Positions 1-8,577 of a DNA stretch of 64,000 nt are shown here, piece by piece. Below the pieces are notes generated by a model. That model saw nothing but the letters and a program-made list of their open reading frames with translations. It searched no databases and was not told where the DNA came from. The DNA comes from a virus. The position numbers and the translations under genes were made by a program. Where the stretch lies: positions 1 through 64,000 of IMG/VR virus record IMGVR_UViG_3300009182_000043; one strand, given 5' to 3'. The first letter of the stretch is position 1, and the number at the start of each line of letters is the position of its first letter.

Positions 1-667
1 TACCAACACCACCGCCACCTGAACCACCTGATGGGAAATTACCGTTAGCGTTAGTATCACCATACGCAACACCACCACCACCGCCGCCGCCGCCGTTACC
101 TGCACCGGCTGCCGGGCCTGAACTTGCACCAACATAAGCATCCGCGCCGGCGCCGCCATCACCTGAATAACCACCTGCACCACCACCTGCACCAGAACCA
201 TTACTACTTACTTGTTTGCCGCCGGTGCCGCCATTCCCGCCACCGTCACCTACATATGTACCGCCCAATGCATTTGCTGTACCGTTTAAGCCACCACCTT
301 GACCACCACCACCTTTAACTGTAGCTGCGGTTATAAAATAGCTATCACCACCCGTAACACCATTGCCTGCAAGATTTCCAGGAGTGTTACCTTGACCTAC
401 TACAACTGTGTATTGTAGTCCAGCAACAACAGGAATACTATTTTTATAACCTAATCCTCCTCCACCGCCTGCCCGAGCATTTGAACCGCCCGAACCGCCT
501 GCACCAATGCATACTACTGACACTTGTCTTACTCCTGTAGGACATGTCCATTGATATGTTCCGGGAGTGGTATAGTCTTGTTGACCATAAGGTTCATAAT
601 ACGTGGCTCTGAATTTTAATTTTGCACTTATTAAGCCAGAACCACTAAATGAATTAAGTCTTAACAT
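1..667 (-). CDS. Glycine-rich tail-fibre adhesin (partial, C-terminus beyond window)
   Basis: The frame is open from an ATG at 667 to the left edge, so about 222 N-terminal residues are visible and the C-terminus is missing. After about 35 ordinary residues comes a stretch reading TYQWTCPTGVRQVSVVCIGA, then a very Gly-rich region with runs such as GGGGQGGG and GNGGGGGGGG. This layout (a W-x-CPxGVxxVSVVCIGAGGSGG entry strand followed by poly-Gly) is the Gly-rich domain found at the tips of many phage fibres, including polyglycine-sandwich adhesins of T-even relatives. It starts 2 nt after the stop of the upstream 400-aa fibre gene, so the two are probably translationally coupled. A role in receptor binding is inferred from domain type and position; the receptor is unknown. 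Confidence 0.75.
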   Translation of the reverse strand, partial: MLRLNSFSGSGLISAKLKFRATYYEPYGQQDYTTPGTYQWTCPTGVRQVSVVCIGAGGSGGSNARAGGGGGLGYKNSIPVVAGLQYTVVVGQGNTPGNLAGNGVTGGDSYFITAATVKGGGGQGGGLNGTANALGGTYVGDGGGNGGTGGKQVSSNGSGAGGGAGGYSGDGGAGADAYVGASSGPAAGAGNGGGGGGGGVAYGDTNANGNFPSGGSGGGGVG

Positions 668-669
668 AA

Positions 670-1872
670 TTATCCATAGTATGCAGATTGTCCTAAAACA
701 ATCCAAGCAGAACTAGTTCTTACTAAGCTAAAGGTAATTACGTCAATTTTAGATGCATTACCAGTTCCAGTAATAGTTGCAATCCATTTGATAGTTTGTG
801 CTACACCGTCAATCTGTACGGCTGTGGGTATATAGGGTGTTGCACCCTGATTAACTAATATAGTAACCATCAACACTCTACTATCGGTAGTTGGGACATT
901 AGTAAAATTGGCAGTAAAATTAGCTGATGGGGTAGTATGATAAAATACTGCGCCAGTACTTAAATCATGCACAACTACTCCAGTTGCGCCGGTCTTAGTT
1001 AATAAAATATCTGCTGATAAACCATAAGAAACAGTACCTGAAACAGTTAAACTTGTAAGTGTACCTAAACTTGTGATATTGGGTTGTGAACTACTATAAA
1101 CTGTGTTAGCAACAATTGCATTTGGTACTTGACTACTTGTATTACTGATATTGATATTTGTAATATTTGCTACGCTTGCAACTAATGTACCAGTAACTGA
1201 TGCATTAGTTGATACAACTTTACTATTTGCAATATCTAATGTAAGAAGACTTGTTCCGGCTAATGTTCCATTATTATTAAATTGAAATTGAGTATTGCTA
1301 CCACCGGCTTGTGCTGTATTGATTGCAGGACCAAACGTCATTACTTCAATTGGCGCAGCATTTGTGGGTGCGGAAGTAAATGTTAATGTTGTCCCGCTAA
1401 TGCTATATGCAGTTTTTTGTTGAGTTACACCACTAACAGTTACTAATGTATAGTTTTTGTTTGTTGGAGTTGTGCTTAATGTATATGTTGTTCCTGAACC
1501 ATTACCAGTAAAACTATCAAATGTTAATCCAGTCAATACACCAACACTGGCTGCATTCCATGATTTAATTTCAATGACAGCGCCAACATCGGGTATACCA
1601 GTAAATGTTACTATGTTTGTTGATAGTGTATATGCTGATTTTAATTGACTTACACCATCAATGTTAATATTGATAAAGTCTGCACCACTTGGGGTAAGAC
1701 TTAGTGTGAATGCTGTGGTAACACCATCACCGGTAAATGTATCAATGTATACACTTAATGAAGGTAATGTAGCAGGATTACGTGTCCAAGAACTATAAGT
1801 ACTGTTGTAGGTATATGTGATACCATTTTGTACCGCTACTTGATTATTTGTTGGACTACTTGGAAATGCCAT
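670..1872 (-). CDS. Tail-fibre protein, 400 aa, with two beta-sandwich modules and a fibre-tip C-terminus
   Basis: The N-terminus (MAFPSSPTNNQVAVQNGITY) is followed by two copies of a module reading roughly [FTGxGxxxxFTLSxTPxxxxxxxVxxxGVxQxKxxYxxSxxxxTFxxxP], at about residues 43-105 and 117-180. The same module ends the 328-aa fibre protein and lies near the end of the 910-aa one. The middle has the GSNTQFQFNNNG and ITSLGTLTSLTVSG repeats of this island. The last 120 residues (TGVVVHDLSTGAVFYHTTPS through AWIVLGQSAYYG) form a compact C-terminal domain of the kind found at phage fibre tips. A TATAAATA late-promoter box lies 16 nt upstream of the ATG, inside the gap to the next fibre gene. Function as a virion adhesin is inferred from composition and neighbours. 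Confidence 0.8.
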   Translation of the reverse strand: MAFPSSPTNNQVAVQNGITYTYNSTYSSWTRNPATLPSLSVYIDTFTGDGVTTAFTLSLTPSGADFININIDGVSQLKSAYTLSTNIVTFTGIPDVGAVIEIKSWNAASVGVLTGLTFDSFTGNGSGTTYTLSTTPTNKNYTLVTVSGVTQQKTAYSISGTTLTFTSAPTNAAPIEVMTFGPAINTAQAGGSNTQFQFNNNGTLAGTSLLTLDIANSKVVSTNASVTGTLVASVANITNINISNTSSQVPNAIVANTVYSSSQPNITSLGTLTSLTVSGTVSYGLSADILLTKTGATGVVVHDLSTGAVFYHTTPSANFTANFTNVPTTDSRVLMVTILVNQGATPYIPTAVQIDGVAQTIKWIATITGTGNASKIDVITFSLVRTSSAWIVLGQSAYYG

Positions 1873-1888
1873 TTTTTACCTTATTCTA

Positions 1889-1896
1889 TATTTATA
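1889..1896 (-). promoter_or_regulatory. T4-type late promoter box TATAAATA
   Basis: The minus strand reads TATAAATA exactly, 16 nt upstream of the 400-aa fibre gene. This is the T4 late-promoter core recognised by gp55-loaded RNA polymerase, and a gp55 gene lies at 45129-46034. It would allow late transcription of the two leftmost fibre genes separately from the long upstream transcript. Confidence 0.6.
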
Positions 1897-1897
1897 A

Positions 1898-4800
1898 TCA
1901 CCAACTTGTTGTTCCGCTAAATTTAGCCCAAGTATTAGTGGCTACACACACATACAAATTACCACTACTATATGCCATTTGTCCGGGTGTTCCTGTTGCA
2001 GTATTACTTATGGGTGCGGTAATATTTAAGAATATATTTGCAAAACTTAATCCACCTGCACCGTTACTTACTATTGCTTGACCATTACTACCGCCTGCTA
2101 TAGATACGTTTGCTAAATTTAATGTTGTTGGGACTGTTGTAGTTGTAGTAGGGCTTGATATATCTACCCAGTAACTAGCACTACCGTCATTTATGTATTC
2201 ATATAAAACATTAGCTGTTGTGTTAAACCATTGGTCAGCAATATTTGCAGTACCCGGTGGTGTTGTAGCCGCAGTATAAGTTAATGAAGTTCCGCCTCCA
2301 CCACCACCTGAAGGTGTGCCCCAACTTAAATTACCTGCACCGTCAGTTGCTAGATATTGACCTGCACTACCGCCAGTAATACGTACATTACTTACGCTAC
2401 CTAAATTAGTAATACCCGATACTGTTAAGCTTGTTAGTGTGCCAACACTAGTAATATTAGATTGAGTTGCATTTATTACTGTGTTTGCTGAGTTAGCATT
2501 ACCATATAGATTACCAATAAAGTAATTAGCAACAGCCGCATTACCTAAATTAGCATTTCCACTAGTGACATTTCCTACAACTTCAAGATTTCCTGTTACG
2601 TTTGCATAACCACCAATGTTTGCACCAGTAGTTGTTACAGTCATTATATTCGTAAACCCACCAACAGTAAAACTTACATTGCCATTTGCAGTTGCAATGA
2701 ATACGTTACTACTACCATTAAAGATATATCCAGCACCACCCAATCCAGTTAAGTTACTGCCATCACCATAAATATATTGACCTTTAACTATACCGCTGTT
2801 AGCATATACGTTGCCAGATGTAATGTTAGTAGTGACTGCTAAATTGCCTAATGTACCTACGTTATTGACGTTATATTGATTTGCTGTACTTAATGTACCG
2901 GTCAATGCACTTGCGCCAATTGTCCCTGCGTTTGCAAATACATTACCAGCAGTTATATTACCGGTTCCTAATAATACAAATCCAGAACTCGTTAAGTTAG
3001 CCGCTGTTGTACCATTGACAGTGAATGTAATATTAGCGTTAGCTGTTGGAATTCTAATATTACTAGTACCATTAGCAATTTGTCCGGCTGCATCTAACCC
3101 TGTTAAATAGAATCCATTACCTACAAAGTAGTTACTACCTACATCTATATTACCAGTACTAGTTATTTTTCCTGCTACGTTTACACCAATACTTGTAACC
3201 GTTACTACGTTTGCTGTGCTTGTGACCGATATGGTTACATTACTATTAGGGGCAACAACTACGTTACTATTACCATTAATTAAAGAAACTGCTGTTGAGG
3301 CTGCTATACCAGTAATATTAGCGCCATCACCAACTAAAATAGTTGATGCATTACCAACTTTTGTAGCTAAGATGTTACCGGTTGTTGTTAAATTACCACT
3401 ACCCAAGTTAGCATAACCAGCAATATTAACACCAGTACTTGTAACCGTTACTACACCGGCAGTGCCACCAACACCCATTGTGATATTACCACCGCTTGCG
3501 GTTATGTTTACATTACTTGTTCCATTTGCTAAAGATGCTACCGCAACAGAACCAGCACTAGCAAATACACCATTACCATATAATACATTACTTGAATTAC
3601 CATCTTTATTAATAGATGATATATTTCCTATATTAGTAGCAACAATATTACCAACAGTAAGATTACCAGTTGCCGCATTAAATGATAAGTTTGCATTACT
3701 TGCGTATGCATAGTTTGCAGTAGTATTGCCACTAACAAACACTGGATAGAAAGTGCCAGTTGTTTGTGTAGTTACTACACCATAATCACTTACGTTAGCA
3801 TAAGCAACGTTTAGATTAGCCACACGTGTTGTGCTTGTTATCGTTAATGGAGCCGTGCCTGTTGCTATATTACTTGTTAATGTACTTGCTATAACTGCGG
3901 TTGTTGCATTTAAATTACCAACGTTAGCATTTCCCGTAGTACTAATTGTGTTAGAACCAAAACTAGCTAGATAAGTAGATACACTACTATTATTATAGGT
4001 AACTGCGGTGGCTGCAAATACACCATTACCATATAATACATTACTTGAATTACCATCTTTATTAATAGTAGCAATATTACCAATACCTGACACGTTAGCC
4101 ACTGCTACTGCATTAGCAGTTGTTGCATAACTTACTGCACCAGTTACATTTGCACCTTGGATATTGCTTAAATTATTACCAGAACCACTAAAATAACTAG
4201 CTATTACATAATATGCACCAGATATATTACCACCGCTACCCGCAGTAGTAATATTACCAGCAACATTCATGCCAGTACTTGTAATCGTTACTACGTTTGC
4301 TGTGCTTGTAACCGATATTGTTACGTTACTATTAGGTGCAACAACTACATTACTATTACCATTAACTAAAGAAACTGCGGTTACCGCTGAGACTCCTGAT
4401 AATCCACTACCGTTACCTAAGAAAAATCCGGCTCTTACATTTCCAAAACTATTGAATGTTGTTACTTCACTTGAAACTGTTACGTTGCTACCAAATGCAA
4501 ATTCACTGTTTGAACTATCCCAACCCATGAATGCGTCTACTGCTTGGGTAGTGTAGTAATGTAAAAGTTGACCACGATCTTTGCTATCATTACTTGTTAA
4601 GGCTGCGCCGTTTGCGCCACCACCTAATTCTATTATTGGGTCAACTACACGTGTAGTTGTAGAGTTAACCGTAGTGGTCGTGCCTGAAACTATTAAATTA
4701 CCGCTTAGTGTTAAGTTAGCACCAGAAATATCACCCGTTGCTGTTATTGTTCCGTTGCCAAATACAGTATTCGCTGTTGCATTACCTACAGTCAATCCAG

Positions 4801-5716
4801 TTAATGTACCAACTGATGTGATATTACCTTGTGCGGCTGTTGTTACTGTACCTGCAGTAGTTGCACTACTTACGGTACCACTTACATTAGCACCTGCTAC
4901 TGAGTTGGCTGTTGTTGCGTATGCGACTTCACCGCTGACATTTGCTCCTGCTACTGCATTAGCAGTTGTTGCATAAGTTGCTAAACCAACAGCACCTGAA
5001 ACATTTCCACCTGCTACTGCATTAGCAGTTGTCGCATAACTTACTGCACCCATTACATTACTGCCGGATACAGCATTTGCGGTTCCGGCATATGTAACTG
5101 CTCCGGATACGTTAGCACCGGCTACTGCATTAGCAGTTGTCGCATAACTTACTGCACCGGTAACGTTAGCACCTTGAATATTGCTTAAGTTATTACCACT
5201 TCCACTATAGTAATTTGCTATTACTAGATTACCAAGATCAGCATTTCCAGATGATATATTACCAGTAACTAATAGACTACTTAGTGTACCTAAACTTGTG
5301 ATATTACCTTGAGCGGCTACAGTGATGTTACCCGCATAGGCTGCAAAATTTGCGTTTCCTACAGTTCCCGAAACATTAGCACCAGTTATATTGGTTAGTG
5401 CGGCACCGTTAGCAGTAATATTATCAACTGTTAATCTATTTGTGCTTTTATCAAATACAAAGTTTGCGCTTGAACCTAAGGATCCAGCATTATTGAATTG
5501 AACTTGGGTGTTAGAACCAGATGCGGTAACAGCACCACCTATAGGCCAAGCCACACCGTTAGCATATTGTAGATTATCTGTTTTTACATAATTAGCTGTT
5601 GCTATATTTCCAAGATTGGCGTTTAATGCGACAAGGTTTCCGGTAGCTGTTACATCGTTGAATGTATAGTTACCGGTTACATCTATTACTCTGGGTCTAA
5701 TCTTTTCTATTGACAT
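1898..5716 (-). CDS. Large repetitive tail-fibre protein, 1272 aa
   Basis: The N-terminus [MSIEKIRPRVIDVTGNYTFNDVTATGN] matches that of the next upstream gene [MSLLKIRQFSIDQTDTFTFANANVTAN], so both probably share a virion-anchoring segment. The body is a long array of short beta repeats (SGNADLGNLVIANYYSGSG, ITSVGTLTGLTVGN, ANVSGAVTYATTANAVAG), with one [DPIIELGGG...DRGQLLHYY...AFMGWDSSN] module at about residues 355-440. Near the C-terminus a Gly tract (SGGGGGGTS) precedes a [PGTANIADQWFNTTANVLYEY] module and a short tip ending AKFSGTTSW. No enzymatic motif is seen. Extended fibre architecture and a role in adsorption are inferred from repeats and context. Confidence 0.8.
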   Translation of the reverse strand: MSIEKIRPRVIDVTGNYTFNDVTATGNLVALNANLGNIATANYVKTDNLQYANGVAWPIGGAVTASGSNTQVQFNNAGSLGSSANFVFDKSTNRLTVDNITANGAALTNITGANVSGTVGNANFAAYAGNITVAAQGNITSLGTLSSLLVTGNISSGNADLGNLVIANYYSGSGNNLSNIQGANVTGAVSYATTANAVAGANVSGAVTYAGTANAVSGSNVMGAVSYATTANAVAGGNVSGAVGLATYATTANAVAGANVSGEVAYATTANSVAGANVSGTVSSATTAGTVTTAAQGNITSVGTLTGLTVGNATANTVFGNGTITATGDISGANLTLSGNLIVSGTTTTVNSTTTRVVDPIIELGGGANGAALTSNDSKDRGQLLHYYTTQAVDAFMGWDSSNSEFAFGSNVTVSSEVTTFNSFGNVRAGFFLGNGSGLSGVSAVTAVSLVNGNSNVVVAPNSNVTISVTSTANVVTITSTGMNVAGNITTAGSGGNISGAYYVIASYFSGSGNNLSNIQGANVTGAVSYATTANAVAVANVSGIGNIATINKDGNSSNVLYGNGVFAATAVTYNNSSVSTYLASFGSNTISTTGNANVGNLNATTAVIASTLTSNIATGTAPLTITSTTRVANLNVAYANVSDYGVVTTQTTGTFYPVFVSGNTTANYAYASNANLSFNAATGNLTVGNIVATNIGNISSINKDGNSSNVLYGNGVFASAGSVAVASLANGTSNVNITASGGNITMGVGGTAGVVTVTSTGVNIAGYANLGSGNLTTTGNILATKVGNASTILVGDGANITGIAASTAVSLINGNSNVVVAPNSNVTISVTSTANVVTVTSIGVNVAGKITSTGNIDVGSNYFVGNGFYLTGLDAAGQIANGTSNIRIPTANANITFTVNGTTAANLTSSGFVLLGTGNITAGNVFANAGTIGASALTGTLSTANQYNVNNVGTLGNLAVTTNITSGNVYANSGIVKGQYIYGDGSNLTGLGGAGYIFNGSSNVFIATANGNVSFTVGGFTNIMTVTTTGANIGGYANVTGNLEVVGNVTSGNANLGNAAVANYFIGNLYGNANSANTVINATQSNITSVGTLTSLTVSGITNLGSVSNVRITGGSAGQYLATDGAGNLSWGTPSGGGGGGTSLTYTAATTPPGTANIADQWFNTTANVLYEYINDGSASYWVDISSPTTTTTVPTTLNLANVSIAGGSNGQAIVSNGAGGLSFANIFLNITAPISNTATGTPGQMAYSSGNLYVCVATNTWAKFSGTTSW
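4516..4591. repeat. Near-identical DNA segment shared with 9135-9210
   Basis: These 76 nt match 9135-9210 in a different fibre gene with only two mismatches by eye. They encode the DRGQLLHYYTTQAVDAFMGW part of the shared module. Such DNA-level identity inside otherwise diverged genes is what recent recombination or gene conversion between paralogues would leave. Confidence 0.75.
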
Positions 5717-5742
5717 ATTATATTTAGTCTAAAGAAACCCAA

Positions 5743-8475
5743 TTATTTCTGCGTTTTAATCCAACCCTGTGTGCTATTATAGTAAACTAATGTAAAAGCT
5801 GAACGATTTGTACTAACTGTTAAGTCTGCACTTGCACCTTCAATCTTGCCACCATTTCTTGCAACAATAATATTCTTTGTTCCTGCATTTCCGGTAGCAT
5901 CAATAACACCAACTTCATCTCCCAAGCTTGCACTTGATGGTAACGTTAATGTTACATTTGCAGTTGTGTCAATCAAATAACGCACGCCTGCAATTGCAGT
6001 TGTACTTGAGTTAATACCTTGATATACATACCCTGCAGAACCAGCAGTTCCGCCGTTAATGATTGTAATTTCAACGATAGCACCATTTGGTGGAGGATCA
6101 CTAAATGTAATAACTGCACCAGTTAAACTATAAGAAGACCTTGGTTGAAATACACCGCCAATTGCTACTAAAGTATAGTTGATATTTAACGGAGTTGAAC
6201 TCAATGTTTTCATCGTCCAGCTACCGTCACCTGTGTACGTATCAACACTTAGTGTTGTTGATGGTAATGAACTCCAACTTAGTACACCTGCTCCGTCTGT
6301 TTTTAAGAAGTAATTTGCACTACCACCAGTAATTGTTACATTTCCTATAGCACCTAAGTTAGTTGTGCCTGATACTGCTAAACTTGTTAATGTACCAACT
6401 GAAGTGATATTTGGTTGTGACGCAGTTGTTACTGTACCTGCAGTAGTTGCACTACCAGCAGATACTGCATATGTTGCATTTGCAACAGTACCACTAACAT
6501 TGGCGCCTGCTACTGAATTTGCAGTTGTTGCAAATGATACTGCCCCTGATACATTAGCGCCAGCTACTGCATATGCATTTAATGCATTACCAACGTTACC
6601 GGTAACATTAGCACCTGTAATTGAGCTTAAACTTGAACCATTAGCAATTACATATCCGGCTGTTACATTACCAGTAGTTAATAAATTACCGCTACCTAAG
6701 TTTGCGTAACCAGCAATATTAACACCAGTAGTTGTAATAGTTACCACTCCTGCAGTACCTCCAACTGCCATAGTGATGTTACCATCAGCCGTTGCAATGT
6801 CTACATTACTTGTTCCGTTTGCTGTTTTCTGAGCAGTTGATGCTTGTACACCGGTTAATTGACTACCATTACCAAAGTATACATTAGCACGTACATTACC
6901 ATAACTATTCCATGTAACTACTTCACTGGTAACTGATACATTACTACCAAATCCAAATTCTGCGTTTGAGTTGTCCCAACCCATAAACGCATCTATTGCT
7001 GATCCTGAATAATAATGTAGTAATTGACCTCTATCGTATCCGTCATTGCTACCTAATGCACCACCAGCAGTATTACCACCTTGTTCAATAATTGGATCTT
7101 TTACTCTGAATGATGTTACGTTTGCATATTCAAAAGCACCAGAAACTGTCAAGTTACCAGTGATTGTAGAATCACCAGACACTGTTAAACTTGTTAGTGT
7201 ACCTACACTAGTAATATTTGGCTGAGCCGCAGTATATACAGTACCTGCAATCAATGCATTAGATACTTGACCGCTTACATTAGCACCGGCTACTGAGTTA
7301 GCTGTTGTTGCATAAGAGACAGCACCTGTAACATTAGCACCGGCTACTGAATATGCGTTTAGTGCATTACCAACGTTACCGGTTACGTTTGCACCGGCTA
7401 CTGAATATGCGTTTAGTGCATTACCAACGTTACCGGTTACGTTTGCACCGGCTACTGAATTCGCAGTTGTTGCATAAGTTGCTAGTCCAACAGCGCCTGA
7501 TACGTTAGCACCGGCTACTGCATTGGCTGTTGCCGCAAAACTTACTTCACCTGATACATTAGCACCTGCTACTGCATTAGCAGTTGTTGCAAATGATACT
7601 GCACCAGTAACATTTGCACCGGCTACTGAGTATGCATTTAATGCATTACCAACATTACCTGATACATTAGCACCTGCTACTGCATTAGCAGTTGTTGCGT
7701 ATGCGACTGCTCCGGTAACGTTTGCTCCAGCTACTGAATATGCATTTAATGCATTACCAACATTACCTGATACATTAGCACCTGCTACTGAGTTAGCGGT
7801 TGTTGCGTATGCGACTGCCCCGGTAACGTTAGCACCTGCTACTGAATATGCATTTAATGCATTACCTACGTTACCGGTTACGTTTGCACCAGCAATATTT
7901 GATAATTTATAACCATCAGCAGAAATTAAATCTACTGTTAATGTCTTAGTAGTTGAGTCAAATGTTAAGTTAGCACTTGTTCCCAATGTTGCACTATTGG
8001 CATTATTAAAGAAAAGTTGAGTATTACTACCGGCAATATTAGCATTACCAGTACCAGTTGTCATTGAGTACCAACTTAGAGTACCAGAACCATCAGTTCT
8101 TAGAACTTGACCGTTTGTACCACCTGATATGTGTAAGTTTGCTACTGCACCTAACGTTACATTTGCAGTTGTAGTAAAATCAACTATACCAGTAGCATTA
8201 CTAACTGTTAATCCAGTTAAGCTACCAACGCTTGTAATATTACCTTGTGCGCTTGCAGTTACATTAACAGCAAGCGTAGCGTTGGCTACTGTTCCTACAA
8301 CGTTTGCACCCTGAATGTTGTACAGTGCATTACCGTTGCCACTAAAGAAATTAGCAGTAGCTAAATTACCTAAGTTAGCATTTCCGGTGAATAAATTTGC
8401 TGTAACATTAGCATTTGCAAACGTGAATGTGTCAGTTTGGTCTATGCTAAACTGTCTAATCTTTAATAGTGACAT
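5743..8475 (-). CDS. Large repetitive tail-fibre protein, 910 aa, with 18-residue repeats
   Basis: It has the MSLLKIRQFSIDQT N-terminal anchor, shared with the 1272-aa neighbour. The middle is dominated by repeats of the type VAGANVTGNVGNALNAYS alternating with VAGANVTGAVAYATTANS. Two copies are identical at DNA level (54-bp units at 7337-7444). One DRGQLLHYY/AFMGWDNSN module follows at about residues 455-535. The C-terminal 200 residues contain a [YTGDGSWTMKTLSSTP...PPPNGAIVEIT] module and a tip reading [YLIDTTANVTLTLPSSASLGDEVGVID], ending WIKTQK, a layout typical of phage receptor-binding tips. A GATAAATAC box lies 23 nt upstream of the ATG. Adhesion is inferred; no catalytic motif was recognised. 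Confidence 0.8.
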   Translation of the reverse strand: MSLLKIRQFSIDQTDTFTFANANVTANLFTGNANLGNLATANFFSGNGNALYNIQGANVVGTVANATLAVNVTASAQGNITSVGSLTGLTVSNATGIVDFTTTANVTLGAVANLHISGGTNGQVLRTDGSGTLSWYSMTTGTGNANIAGSNTQLFFNNANSATLGTSANLTFDSTTKTLTVDLISADGYKLSNIAGANVTGNVGNALNAYSVAGANVTGAVAYATTANSVAGANVSGNVGNALNAYSVAGANVTGAVAYATTANAVAGANVSGNVGNALNAYSVAGANVTGAVSFATTANAVAGANVSGEVSFAATANAVAGANVSGAVGLATYATTANSVAGANVTGNVGNALNAYSVAGANVTGNVGNALNAYSVAGANVTGAVSYATTANSVAGANVSGQVSNALIAGTVYTAAQPNITSVGTLTSLTVSGDSTITGNLTVSGAFEYANVTSFRVKDPIIEQGGNTAGGALGSNDGYDRGQLLHYYSGSAIDAFMGWDNSNAEFGFGSNVSVTSEVVTWNSYGNVRANVYFGNGSQLTGVQASTAQKTANGTSNVDIATADGNITMAVGGTAGVVTITTTGVNIAGYANLGSGNLLTTGNVTAGYVIANGSSLSSITGANVTGNVGNALNAYAVAGANVSGAVSFATTANSVAGANVSGTVANATYAVSAGSATTAGTVTTASQPNITSVGTLTSLAVSGTTNLGAIGNVTITGGSANYFLKTDGAGVLSWSSLPSTTLSVDTYTGDGSWTMKTLSSTPLNINYTLVAIGGVFQPRSSYSLTGAVITFSDPPPNGAIVEITIINGGTAGSAGYVYQGINSSTTAIAGVRYLIDTTANVTLTLPSSASLGDEVGVIDATGNAGTKNIIVARNGGKIEGASADLTVSTNRSAFTLVYYNSTQGWIKTQK
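7337..7444. repeat. Perfect 54-bp tandem repeat (two units) inside the 910-aa fibre gene
   Basis: Units 7337-7390 and 7391-7444 are identical, and a third copy begins at 7445 before diverging. Fifty-four bases equal 18 codons, so copy-number change keeps the reading frame. Degenerate versions of the same unit extend through about 6480-7900. Confidence 0.9.
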
Positions 8476-8498
8476 GGTTATCCCTTTTCTTTATATTT

Positions 8499-8507
8499 GT
8501 ATTTATC
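8499..8507 (-). promoter_or_regulatory. Late-promoter-like box GATAAATAC
   Basis: The minus strand reads GATAAATAC, 23 nt upstream of the 910-aa fibre ATG. The same 9-mer occurs upstream of the 226-aa fibre gene (28546-28554), and GATAAATA precedes two baseplate genes. It is a one-base variant of the T4 late box. Confidence 0.5.
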
Positions 8508-8520
8508 TTAGTTATAGTAA

Positions 8521-8577
8521 TTATGTGGTGATTTCTACCCAATTTGTACTATTCTCATCCCAAAAATACATATCATT
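8521..8577 (-). other. In-frame 18-codon continuation after the stop of the 328-aa fibre gene
   Basis: Directly after the TAA at 8578-8580 the same frame continues for 18 sense codons, NDMYFWDENSTNWVEITT, and then a second TAA at 8521-8523. The aromatic [MYFWDxxxxxWVEI] pattern looks like the very C-terminus of phage fibre tips rather than random intergenic translation. Either the fibre gene was shortened by a nonsense change, or the stop is read through at some rate. Confidence 0.6.

Noticed and set aside
7337-7444. 54-bp direct repeats considered as a CRISPR array
   Set aside because: Units are contiguous without spacers, in frame within a fibre gene, and encode the same 18 residues.
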